A stretch of 12,673 nucleotides of DNA from Spirochaetales bacterium (lineage in GTDB: Bacteria; Spirochaetota; Spirochaetia; ARS1246), in NCBI GenBank assembly GCA_016930115.1, contig JAFGHN010000038.1, forward strand, positions 1 through 12,673. The letters are read 5' to 3'. Positions within the stretch are counted from its first letter, which is position 1, and every line of letters starts with the position of its first letter. Shown piece by piece: positions 1 through 7,127 of the stretch. Made by a program: the position numbers and the translations under genes. The notes under the pieces were generated by a model that was given only the letters and a program-made list of their open reading frames with translations, did no database searches and was not told where the DNA came from.

Positions 1-1
1 C

Positions 2-520
2 GGATATACGCCGTTAAAGGCGACACTCTTTCCCATGCGCGCATACGTAAGAGACGCCACCTACATAGTCAAGTTTCTCCTTGACGCGGAGGCAGATTTC
101 AAAAGTGATTCGTGGGATTCACAAACTTTAGAGCCAATTCTCATGCAGGCAGCATGGGAAGGTTTTACAGGAGTTGTAGAAACTTTGCTGGAAGCCGGTG
201 TCAGCGCCAACGCCCACAATGAAATCGGCCATTCCGCTCTCATGAGCGCTGTTGGAGGCCGATCACCTGCGGAGATTGTCCGCAAGCTGCTCGAAGCCGG
301 AGCGGATGCCAACGCTGAAAACATAAACGGCCGCACCGCATTACACTGGGCGTTAACACCAATTTACGGCGAAATCGATCCCGAAGTTATCTCATTGCTG
401 ATTGAAGCGGGGGCAGATGTAAACGCGGTGGACTCCGATAAACGCACCCCGTTAAAAATTGCACAAGATAAAAATGATCCTCAGATTGTTACAATTCTGA
501 GAGATTCCGGAGCTCGATAA
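2..520 (+). CDS. Ankyrin-repeat protein, 3' part (5' end outside window)
   Basis: The frame is open from base 2 to a TAA at 518-520 and encodes 172 residues. An ATG at 35-37 exists, but the codons before it read GYTPLKATL, a typical ankyrin-repeat opening (G-x-TPL). There is also no good ribosome-binding site before the ATG, so the gene most likely begins left of the window. About five degenerate ankyrin repeats follow each other, each ending in a phrase such as LLEAGVSAN, LLEAGADANA or LLIEAGADVNA, with TPL/TAL openings (GRTALHWAL, KRTPLKIAQ). Ankyrin repeats are protein-protein interaction scaffolds; no catalytic domain is visible and the partner cannot be told. Whether a signal peptide exists is unknown because the N-terminus is missing. 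Base composition is visibly lower in GC than the minus-strand run. Only 23 bp separate it from the next gene, so the two may be co-transcribed. Confidence 0.88.
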   Translation, partial: GYTPLKATLFPMRAYVRDATYIVKFLLDAEADFKSDSWDSQTLEPILMQAAWEGFTGVVETLLEAGVSANAHNEIGHSALMSAVGGRSPAEIVRKLLEAGADANAENINGRTALHWALTPIYGEIDPEVISLLIEAGADVNAVDSDKRTPLKIAQDKNDPQIVTILRDSGAR

Positions 521-530
521 TAGAGAAACA

Positions 531-536
531 AGAGGT
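531..536 (+). promoter_or_regulatory. Ribosome-binding site (AGAGGT) for the 544 start
   Basis: AGAGGT lies 7 nt before the ATG at 544, inside the 23-bp gap after the ankyrin gene. It supports ATG 544 as the start of the 310-residue fusion protein. Confidence 0.6.
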
Positions 537-543
537 CAAGTCT

Positions 544-1476
544 ATGGAAGAGAAAAGAAGGACCATTGTAGGAGGACGTTCGAGGGGAAACAGGCTGATC
601 GTGGATTTCCCGCGAAACATCGAAATACTGATCAAGAAAGCCAAGGTGGACGATGAATTCCGCCGGAAGCTTCTCGACGACCCGCTGAAGGCCGCCGGAT
701 CCATCGAGCTCGAGCTCAGTGACCAGGAAATCAAGATCCTCAAAAATGTTCCCGCCTCGATGCTGCAGACGATCATCGACAACACGCCGGTTCCCAGTCA
801 GCATATCGAAGCATTCAGAAACGCCCGGAAAGCGGCGGTGCTTGTCCTGCTCCTGGGAACAACGGCGGTGGTTCCGCCTCTCGCGGCGGCAGGCCAGATG
901 GAAGCGCCCACATTCTCGATTGAACAGTACGATGAGTCTCGTGTCCGGATGGCCTCAATACAAAAGGCTCTGGAAAACTATAAGACCACTCGCGGTCGAT
1001 ACCTCACAACGCAGGAATGGGAGGAGTCCATCAACCCCCTTTCTGAATATCTCGCTAACAGTGAACTCTATGACCCTTGGAACCGTAAGTTCCACTACGC
1101 AGATTACAAGGAAGGCGGTGAGATTGTCGATTACAGGTTGGAGAGCACCGGACTTGACATCTACTCATATCTCGATAACATCCCGTGTCCGCATGACACC
1201 GAAAAGCATCTGTTTCTCGAAGATCCGCCGATAATGATTCAGTATCCGGTACAGGACCAATCGATCAAATTCAAGGCGCAAACGGAACTGCGGGCGGAAC
1301 ATCAGAACCCGAGAGTGCTCGTCAACTGGTATCTTGACGATAAAAAAATCGGCCAAACGTCCGGCGCGCATACATTGGACGTCAAACTTCAACCCGGCGA
1401 ACACACCCTCTCACTTATCGACGAGAACGATTACACCACGTCCGTTTCCTTCACCGTCAGTGACAGATCGTATTGA
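544..1476 (+). CDS. Membrane-anchored protein: leader-like N-terminus, GspG-like and PBP1C C-terminal-like domains
   Basis: This 310-residue protein of unknown function appears to have three modules. Residues 24-82 form a charged helical region (ILIKKAKVDDEFRRKLLDDP, then SDQEIKILKNVP) resembling the leader part of nitrile-hydratase-like (NHLP)/Franean1_4349-type RiPP precursors. Residues 97-116 are one hydrophobic segment. Residues 131-213 resemble the C-terminal domain of type II secretion major pseudopilin GspG: IQKALENYKTTRGRYLTTQE, then LYDPWNRKFHY, then STGLDIYS. The class-III N-terminal prepilin cleavage motif of true pseudopilins is absent. Residues 228-306 resemble the Ig-like C-terminal domain of penicillin-binding protein 1C (PPIMIQYP, VNWYLDDKKIG, PGEHTLSLID). 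The likely topology is a single-pass protein with the two folded domains outside the cytoplasm. The GspG-like and PBP1C-like matches are fairly convincing by eye, the leader-like one less so. It lies directly after an ankyrin gene and converges on the transporter operon. Confidence 0.85.
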   Translation: MEEKRRTIVGGRSRGNRLIVDFPRNIEILIKKAKVDDEFRRKLLDDPLKAAGSIELELSDQEIKILKNVPASMLQTIIDNTPVPSQHIEAFRNARKAAVLVLLLGTTAVVPPLAAAGQMEAPTFSIEQYDESRVRMASIQKALENYKTTRGRYLTTQEWEESINPLSEYLANSELYDPWNRKFHYADYKEGGEIVDYRLESTGLDIYSYLDNIPCPHDTEKHLFLEDPPIMIQYPVQDQSIKFKAQTELRAEHQNPRVLVNWYLDDKKIGQTSGAHTLDVKLQPGEHTLSLIDENDYTTSVSFTVSDRSY

Positions 1477-1509
1477 AAAAAGAGGTCCCGAAACGCCAAG
1501 CTTTGGATC
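1477..1509. other. 33-bp convergent gap, no clear terminator
   Basis: This gap lies between the TGA of the plus-strand fusion gene and the TAG of the minus-strand GMC gene. It holds a run of five A and a tiny 4-bp inverted repeat (CCAA/TTGG at 1496-1506). That is too weak to call an intrinsic terminator on either strand, so transcripts probably run into each other here or end by another mechanism. Confidence 0.5.
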
Positions 1510-3069
1510 CTACATTGATCTTTCAGGAATAAGGCTCATCGCACGCTCCGCGAAAGCGAGGATCGTCATGACCGGATTCACCCCCAGGTTGGCCGGGATG
1601 ACGCTTGCGTCTACCACGTACAGGTCGTCGTAGCCAAAGAGCCGGTGATTGGTGTCGATCACTCCGGAAGACTCGTCCTCACCCATGATGCAACCGCCGA
1701 GGATGTGGGCGGTGAGTGAGGTATTAAAGAACACCTCGTAGATGTTGCTCAACGGTGTGGCCATGAGATCGGCGGCGATGGTACGGGCAAAATCGTAGGC
1801 CTGAGGGATATACACCGGCGAAAGAGGTGAGTTGTCCTCAACGTCGCTCACGATTTTTACGCCGCCTGCGATGCGGCGCCTGGCTTTGAGCCTGATGCAG
1901 TTGTCCACGCTCTGCATGACAAGGAGGATGATAGACTCGCGGGCCCAACCGGCGGGGTTTATCGCCCGCAGCGCCCGCAGCGGATGCCTCAAAACGTTCG
2001 CGAGCAGCGCGAGCGGCCGCGGGAAGCCTTTCCGTTTGTCCGTGAGCACCGTCGTAAGAATCGAAAGGGCATTCGCGCCGGCCGGGTACCGGACCACCTC
2101 GACGTGGGTATTCTTATCGATATACACCCCGGAGGTGATCGCCACCCCCTCCGAGAAATCGACCTCTTTCCCGTGCTTGCGGATACCGATGAGGCTCTCG
2201 CTGTTTGTCCGCACCTTGTGACCGAGCATCGGTGAAACCGAAACGCGGCCTTTTTGCTGCAACGATAACAGCAGTTTCAACGTGCCGATGACGCCGCCTG
2301 CGAACACGATGGCTTTTGCATCGACCCGCCGCTTTCGCGGTGTAAAAAGCCCGGGCCGGACGCAGGTTACCCTGTAACCGTCACCGGTCTTCTTGACATC
2401 GACCACCCTGCTCTCCGGCAGGATCTTCACCCCGGCGGCCTCGGCAAAATAGAGATAGTTCTTCACGAGGCTGTTCTTCGCGCCGTTTCTGCATCCGATC
2501 ATGCACCCGCCGCAGAACGAGCATCCGGTCCGCGACGGCCCCTTTCCGCCGAAGTAAGGATCGGGCTGTTCCACATCGGGCTCGCCGAAATGCACCGCCA
2601 CGTTTTCCGGATACCAGGAATCGGCGACCCCGGCGCTCCGAGCGGCTTTCTTGAGCGCCGCGTCCGAGGCTGTCTCAACGGGACAGGTCGCCGGTCTGAG
2701 CATCTTTTCAGCCGTCTCAAAGAAGGGGGCAAGCTCCTCTTTCCATGAGACCGATTTCGGCAGGTCTTTGGAATCGTAAAACACCTCCGGCGGCCGCAGA
2801 AGCGTGTTGGCGTAATTTATCGACCCTCCGCCGACTCCCGCCGCGCCGAGAACCGCCGCGTGTTTGAAAAAGGTCAGCCGCTGGAAGCCGCGGCAGCCAA
2901 GACGGGGCATCCAGAAGTACCTAAAAGGGTTGTTGTTCGTTTTTCTGAAGTCGGTATCGGCGTACCGTCTTCCCTCTTCAAGGACGATTACCGAGTATCC
3001 CTTCTCGGCGAGCCGCATGGCGGAGACGCTCCCACCGAAGCCCGAACCGATGACGGCGAAATCATACAT
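1510..3069 (-). CDS. GMC family FAD-dependent oxidoreductase (ChoD/cholesterol-oxidase-like)
   Basis: This 519-residue protein is close to normal length for the family. The N-terminal Rossmann motif is GSGFGG (residues 8-13), with the ribose-binding acid in VIVLEEG (E31). A second FAD-contact stretch, GVGGGSINYAN, covers residues 78-88. The C-terminal catalytic pair of the glucose-methanol-choline fold is visible as H455 in HILGGC and N498 in VNPVMTI. Such enzymes oxidise an alcohol to a carbonyl with FAD. The stretch around residues 180-201, including GCMIGCRNGAKNSL, recalls actinobacterial ChoD-like proteins rather than choline dehydrogenase. It carries four cysteines spaced CxxCxxCxxxC (C183, C186, C189, C193). 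No signal peptide is visible, so it should be cytoplasmic. The ATG overlaps the end of the M20 gene by 8 bp and is the first possible start in its frame after an in-frame stop. Family is sure; a steroid substrate is not implied. Confidence 0.93.
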   Translation of the reverse strand: MYDFAVIGSGFGGSVSAMRLAEKGYSVIVLEEGRRYADTDFRKTNNNPFRYFWMPRLGCRGFQRLTFFKHAAVLGAAGVGGGSINYANTLLRPPEVFYDSKDLPKSVSWKEELAPFFETAEKMLRPATCPVETASDAALKKAARSAGVADSWYPENVAVHFGEPDVEQPDPYFGGKGPSRTGCSFCGGCMIGCRNGAKNSLVKNYLYFAEAAGVKILPESRVVDVKKTGDGYRVTCVRPGLFTPRKRRVDAKAIVFAGGVIGTLKLLLSLQQKGRVSVSPMLGHKVRTNSESLIGIRKHGKEVDFSEGVAITSGVYIDKNTHVEVVRYPAGANALSILTTVLTDKRKGFPRPLALLANVLRHPLRALRAINPAGWARESIILLVMQSVDNCIRLKARRRIAGGVKIVSDVEDNSPLSPVYIPQAYDFARTIAADLMATPLSNIYEVFFNTSLTAHILGGCIMGEDESSGVIDTNHRLFGYDDLYVVDASVIPANLGVNPVMTILAFAERAMSLIPERSM

Positions 3070-4504
3070 GGGGAGGCACGATGTTTTCAGGTATCACCTC
3101 CGCAGGGATCGGGCACCGGTAGGGAGATCCGGCGGTCGCCTTTTCAAACTCATCCCGTGCTTTTTTCAGGTGTTCCGGGTGCGTGTAGAGCAGCGCGGCG
3201 GTGCAGGCCATGATCTTCGCCGCGTGCATCATACCCTTGTGGCCGATGGACGTCCGGACTGACGCCGTCACGCCCCAGCTGTGGGTTGAGATGCCCGCCG
3301 GAAAACAGGTTGTCCAGAGCATCGACAACGGCGTGATCCAGCTGACGTCCCCGACATCGGTTGACCCGGTCCCGACTTCAAGCGCGTCGAAAGCAGGGAA
3401 GTTCTCATCAAAGATCGGGCGCTTCTTCACCGCTTCAACGCGCTCTTTCTCCGCCTCAGGCACGGGAAACCTCTTGAACAGATTCACTCTGTTTTCATCT
3501 GGGAAAGCGGAGTTTATCTCGACGGCAAAGGCGTTTTCCTCATCGGTATAGCCGATGGGGCCCAGTTCCTTCATCACCTGGTAGTGGAGGTCCGCAAGGT
3601 AGTGGTTATTGATGAGGTTCGAACATCCGCCCATGAGCCTGACCTCTACTTTCGTCTCGGTCATCATTGCGGCGCCTTCGGCGACTTTGCGGACCCTTGC
3701 GAATACCTCGTCGAGGAGGTCCATGTCCGGGGCCCGGAGGAAATACCAGACCTCACCGGTTTCAGGGACGATGTTTGGCACCCTCCCGCCGTCGGTTGTG
3801 ACGTAGTGCATCCTCACCTTCTCAGGCACATGCTCGCGGAGATAATTCACCCCGACGTTCATGAGCTCGACAGCGTCGACCGCCGACCTGCCCCGGTGCG
3901 GCGACCCGCCGGCATGCGCGGTTGTCCCGGTGAACTTGAACCGGACGTCGTACAGACCAACGAGCGAGCCCTTGCCGGGCATGTTGTAGGTGCCGGGGTG
4001 GAAGTTGAACGCGGCGTCAAGATCGTCAAAAGCGCCGGCGCGGGCCATAAAAGTTTTGCCGAGAAGCTGTTCCTCCGCCGGGCAGCCGTAGTAGCGGACG
4101 GTACCCTCCATCCCCTTCTCATCGAGCCACCGGCTCAAAGCCACGGCCGCGGCCATGCAGCCGGTTCCCAGGAGATTGTGTCCGCATCCGTGGCCCGGGG
4201 CGCCCTCAACGACCGGATCCTTCCGCGGCACCGCCTTCTGAGAAAGACCGGGAAGCGCGTCGTATTCGCCCAGGAAACCGATGACGGGTTTTCCTTTGCC
4301 GCGTTCTGCGACAAAGGCGGTCTTGACGCCGGCCACCCGCTCGGTTATGGAAAAGCCCTGCCCCCGCAGGTGCTCCATCTGGATCGCGGCGGAACGGTGC
4401 TCCTGCCACGCGACTTCGGCGTACTCCCAGATGTTGTCAGCGATACCGGTATAGACGCGAGCGTTCTCATCGAGCCAGCGGATAATCGAGCGGTCTGTCT
4501 TCAT
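3062..4504 (-). CDS. M20 family amidohydrolase, AbgB-like metallopeptidase
   Basis: The protein has 480 residues, almost the length of E. coli AbgB, the p-aminobenzoyl-glutamate hydrolase subunit it most resembles. The family hydrolyses amide bonds of small N-acyl amino acids or dipeptide-like compounds with two metal ions. Visible motifs are GEYDALPG (79-86), GHGCGHNLLG with candidate metal ligands C107 and H109, CPAEEQ with acidic E144/E145, and FNFHPG with H169. The dimerisation-lid stretch GTTAHAGGSPHRG (193-205) and a late HSWGV/GHKG region follow. There is no signal peptide, so it is cytoplasmic. The open frame runs further upstream to 4861 inside the binding-protein gene. ATG 4504 is chosen because it has a perfect AGGAGG 9 nt upstream, forms an ATGA overlap with the preceding stop, and gives the usual family N-terminus. 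Its place after a peptide importer suggests it cleaves the imported substrate; no AbgA partner is in the window. Confidence 0.93.
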   Translation of the reverse strand: MKTDRSIIRWLDENARVYTGIADNIWEYAEVAWQEHRSAAIQMEHLRGQGFSITERVAGVKTAFVAERGKGKPVIGFLGEYDALPGLSQKAVPRKDPVVEGAPGHGCGHNLLGTGCMAAAVALSRWLDEKGMEGTVRYYGCPAEEQLLGKTFMARAGAFDDLDAAFNFHPGTYNMPGKGSLVGLYDVRFKFTGTTAHAGGSPHRGRSAVDAVELMNVGVNYLREHVPEKVRMHYVTTDGGRVPNIVPETGEVWYFLRAPDMDLLDEVFARVRKVAEGAAMMTETKVEVRLMGGCSNLINNHYLADLHYQVMKELGPIGYTDEENAFAVEINSAFPDENRVNLFKRFPVPEAEKERVEAVKKRPIFDENFPAFDALEVGTGSTDVGDVSWITPLSMLWTTCFPAGISTHSWGVTASVRTSIGHKGMMHAAKIMACTAALLYTHPEHLKKARDEFEKATAGSPYRCPIPAEVIPENIVPPHV

Positions 4505-6147
4505 GTATTCAGACCTCCTTTCTGATTGGACACGGCGAGCGCCTCTCTGATCGCAGCGCCCCCGCGCGGAGCCCCGGCGTACCATTTGGGAACTACCGGC
4601 GTCTTGAATCGTATGTGCTTGAACGGGTGTATGTCCAGCGCGTTTGCGTACCAGCCGGTGATACCTTCGAGATCGACAAAATTGACGGACGGTGGATTGG
4701 CAAGCGGAATTACCACCACCTCGTCGGACAGCAGAAGCGCCTCGGCCTGAGCGTACATATCGTACCTGGCCTCGCTGTTTTCGGACATCGCCTGCTCTAC
4801 AAGGGAGTCGTACCGCTCGCTCGAGTACTTTGCGTCGTTCAACTTGCTGCCGGTGGTCCACATCTGCAGAAACGAAAGCGGATCGGCAAAATCCCCGATC
4901 CAGGTTGACGCGCCGATGACGTATCCGCCCGTACGGGCGATCTCCTGATACGCGTTGAAGCTCACCGGGACGATTTCGGTTTTCAACGCGATCCGCTCGT
5001 CCCAGATCTTCGCGGCAGCCTCAAGCACCGCCTCCGCAACGCTTCCGGGGGTGACCACCGCCTTGACGGCGGGCAGGCCCCTGCCGTTTGGAAAACCCGC
5101 CTCGGCCAACAGCTTGAGCCCCATTTCGACGTTCAGTTCCTCGAGCGCGGGCGGTTTGTCGTAAAATCCGACCTCCGGAACCAGGGTACTGCTCACAAAG
5201 GAGGACACCCCCGCGCGCAGCTCGTTCCAGGGGATAAGAAGCGATATGCCTTTCCGGACAAGCGGATTGCTCCAGGGTTCCACATCGGCGCGAAAATAGA
5301 GGTATGAGGTTGCGAACAACGCCGCCACCTGCACCAGATCGCGGTTTTGGAGCATCTCCGTCTGTGCATAATCGGCCCACTGGATGGTTCCTTCGTTCAG
5401 AAGACGCGCGGTCTGCGCCGGGTCGGGCTCGACGATGATCCTGATTCGATCCAAAGCGACGTTCCGCCTGTCCCAATAATGGATATTCCGCTGGAATACC
5501 AGTTCCCCGGCCGACCAACTCGTCAGCGTAAAGGGGCCGTTGGAGACAAGAGGCGCACGACGTTCCCACCCCGTCGTTTCACGATGGGAACGATGAACCG
5601 GAGCAAAGCTCATGTGGGGAAGCATGCTCAAGAAATGGCTCGCCGGCCGTTCAAGCTCTACCTCCAGAACGGAAGGGGAAACCGCCCGTATCCCCACCGA
5701 ATCGGGGTCCCGGTTCCTTCCGGTTCTGTAATCCACGGCGCCCTTGATAACATCAAAGAGGAACGAATACTCCCCCTCATCATCGGGATTGATGATTCTG
5801 AGCCAGGAATCGCGAAAATCCTCAGCAAGCACGTCCTCACCGTTACTGAATTTCGCACGCTGCCGGAGATGAAAGGTGTACTTCGTCCCGTCCTCAGAGA
5901 TGTCCCAGGTATATGCGACACCGGGCACCGGCCGCAGATTCTCGGGATTGTATGAGACCAGTCCTTCGTAAATGGCGGTGGCCACCTGGAGCTCATCGGT
6001 CCTGAAGGCGTGGAGCGGGTCCACGGTCATCTCGTCCGACGAAAAGGCAACAGTCAATTCGCCCCCGGTATCCTCCGCGAATATCGCCTGCCGCGGCGCG
6101 GAAAGCAGCATGATAACGCCTGACAAAAGCAACAAATTTCGTTTCAC
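4501..6147 (-). CDS. Family-5 periplasmic solute-binding protein (OppA/DppA type)
   Basis: This 548-residue protein captures the substrate, usually a peptide, and delivers it to the ABC permease. Residues 1-24 form a signal peptide (KRN, a leucine-rich core, then AIFA before EDTGG) with no lipobox cysteine, so the mature protein should be free in the periplasm. The SBP_bac_5 domain spans roughly 60-460. Typical family phrases are IYEGLVSYNPENL, SEDGTKYTFHLRQRAKFSNG and AEDFRDSWLRII, then VSNGPFTLTSWSAGE and the closing HPFKHIRFK. The wording SFLFDVIKGA with LPHMSFAP recalls spirochaete oligopeptide-binding proteins. The start is a GTG at 6147, forming a GTGA overlap with the stop of the upstream ATPase, with AAGGA 9 nt before it. 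A nearby ATG at 6157 is out of frame. It is the second binding protein in the same operon, placed after the ATPases. Confidence 0.94.
   Translation of the reverse strand: MKRNLLLLSGVIMLLSAPRQAIFAEDTGGELTVAFSSDEMTVDPLHAFRTDELQVATAIYEGLVSYNPENLRPVPGVAYTWDISEDGTKYTFHLRQRAKFSNGEDVLAEDFRDSWLRIINPDDEGEYSFLFDVIKGAVDYRTGRNRDPDSVGIRAVSPSVLEVELERPASHFLSMLPHMSFAPVHRSHRETTGWERRAPLVSNGPFTLTSWSAGELVFQRNIHYWDRRNVALDRIRIIVEPDPAQTARLLNEGTIQWADYAQTEMLQNRDLVQVAALFATSYLYFRADVEPWSNPLVRKGISLLIPWNELRAGVSSFVSSTLVPEVGFYDKPPALEELNVEMGLKLLAEAGFPNGRGLPAVKAVVTPGSVAEAVLEAAAKIWDERIALKTEIVPVSFNAYQEIARTGGYVIGASTWIGDFADPLSFLQMWTTGSKLNDAKYSSERYDSLVEQAMSENSEARYDMYAQAEALLLSDEVVVIPLANPPSVNFVDLEGITGWYANALDIHPFKHIRFKTPVVPKWYAGAPRGGAAIREALAVSNQKGGLNT
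4514..4519 (-). promoter_or_regulatory. Strong ribosome-binding site (AGGAGG) deciding the M20 start
   Basis: Minus-strand AAAGGAGGTCT places AGGAGG 9 nt before ATG 4504. It is the best Shine-Dalgarno sequence I noticed in the operon and argues against the longer reading frame that continues to 4861. It lies inside the 3' end of the upstream binding-protein gene. Confidence 0.8.
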
Positions 6148-7127
6148 CGTCTTTCATCCTTGTAGAGATGACAGGCCACGAGGTGACCGTCTCCCATATC
6201 TTTGATTTCGGGCCTGACGGATTCGCAGGTACCGTGGATCGCCCGGCCGCAACGTGGATGAAACGGGCATCCCGGCGGAACCCGGGCGGCGCTCGGGAGC
6301 TCTCCGGACATGACTGGCCTCAAGCGGTTTCGGTTTGCCGGGTCGGGCTCAGGAACCGCGGCAATCAGCCCTTGCGTGTAGGGATGCAGCGGAGAGTCGA
6401 TCACCTGGCTCGATGTGCCTTCTTCAACGATGGTGCCCAGATACATCACCGCAATGGCGTCTGAGAAATGGCGCGCGTTGGCGATGTCGTGGGTGATGTA
6501 AAGAAACGACACGTTTCGTTCCCGTTGCAGGTCCCGCAAGAGCGTCAGGATTTCCGCCCTGTTTGAGGCATCAACCATCGAGACCGGTTCGTCGGCGACG
6601 ACAAACGAAGGTTGCAGCACCATCGCCCGCGCGATGGACACCCGTTGCCGTTGGCCGCCCGAAAGGTTGTGCGGATACTTGTCGATAAACTCCACCGCGG
6701 GCGTGAGTTTCACCATTTCGATTGCGTTGAATACCGTCTCGCGACGCTCCGCGCGCCCGCCGATACCGTGGATGATGAGCGGTTCTTCGATAATGTCAAA
6801 CACCGTCATGTAGGGGCTGATACTCGAGTAAGGGTCCTGAAAAATCGCCTGGGCCTTCCGTCTGAAGGGCTTTATATCCCGGCGCCTGAGCCGGCTTAAG
6901 TCCGCGCCGTCGAAATACACGGCGCCGGATTGTACGTCGGTAAGCCTGAGGATCGCCCGCCCAAGGGAGGTTTTACCCGAGCCGGATTCGCCCACCACGG
7001 AAAGCGTCCTGCCGACCGGGATGGTGACGCTGACACCATCGACTGCCTTGACGGTCGACTGTCTGAAAAGCCCCGCGCGGGAGTGAAAATAGACCCGCAG
7101 GTTGTCGGTCGCGACGTGGGGGGTCAT
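6144..7127 (-). CDS. Peptide-type ABC transporter ATPase (OppF/DppF type)
   Basis: This 327-residue cytoplasmic ATPase is one of the pair that powers the importer. In order it has Walker A GESGSGKT (46-53), Q-loop AIFQDP (Q97), signature LSGGQ (155-159), Walker B FVVADE with catalytic E180, and H-loop H213. The D-loop region reads PVSMVDAS rather than the usual TSALDVS; this is the form common in OppF-type subunits. The oligopeptide-transporter C-terminal domain follows (HPYTQGLIAAVPEPDP), ending in CPFHPRC, CESVRPE and VACHL. These supply four cysteines (287, 293, 301, 319) of the kind seen in many Opp/Dpp ATPases. ATG 7127 overlaps the stop of the upstream ATPase as ATGA. Its own ribosome-binding site is weak (GGAAG, 6 nt), so translation probably depends on coupling. 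Confidence 0.95.
   Translation of the reverse strand: MTPHVATDNLRVYFHSRAGLFRQSTVKAVDGVSVTIPVGRTLSVVGESGSGKTSLGRAILRLTDVQSGAVYFDGADLSRLRRRDIKPFRRKAQAIFQDPYSSISPYMTVFDIIEEPLIIHGIGGRAERRETVFNAIEMVKLTPAVEFIDKYPHNLSGGQRQRVSIARAMVLQPSFVVADEPVSMVDASNRAEILTLLRDLQRERNVSFLYITHDIANARHFSDAIAVMYLGTIVEEGTSSQVIDSPLHPYTQGLIAAVPEPDPANRNRLRPVMSGELPSAARVPPGCPFHPRCGRAIHGTCESVRPEIKDMGDGHLVACHLYKDERR
6157..6161 (-). promoter_or_regulatory. Ribosome-binding site (AAGGA) for the GTG start at 6147
   Basis: AAGGA on the minus strand lies 9 nt before GTG 6147, inside the 3' end of the upstream ATPase gene. It supports the GTG start, which also gives a complete signal peptide. Confidence 0.6.

Noticed and set aside
35..37. 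ATG 35 as the start of the ankyrin gene
   Set aside because: The in-frame codons before it encode an ankyrin opening (GYTPL) and no suitable ribosome-binding site precedes it. The gene is more likely truncated by the window.
544..1476. Simple pseudopilin (GspG) annotation for the fusion protein
   Set aside because: The prepilin peptidase motif and N-terminal pilin helix are absent, and two other modules flank the GspG-like region. Calling it a secretion pseudopilin would be misleading.
1491..1510. Intrinsic terminator between the converging genes
   Set aside because: The only inverted repeat is a 4-bp stem with a 3-nt loop and no adjoining T-run on the correct side for either strand.
3584..4525. 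313-codon open frame on the plus strand opposite the M20 gene
   Set aside because: It is antisense to a gene with clear catalytic motifs. Its translation is rich in H, P, R and V without a recognisable domain, as expected for the complementary frame of GC-rich coding DNA.
4505..4861. N-terminal extension of the M20 protein by 119 residues
   Set aside because: It lies wholly inside the binding-protein gene, is arginine-rich and non-homologous, and a strong AGGAGG with an ATGA overlap marks ATG 4504 as the start.
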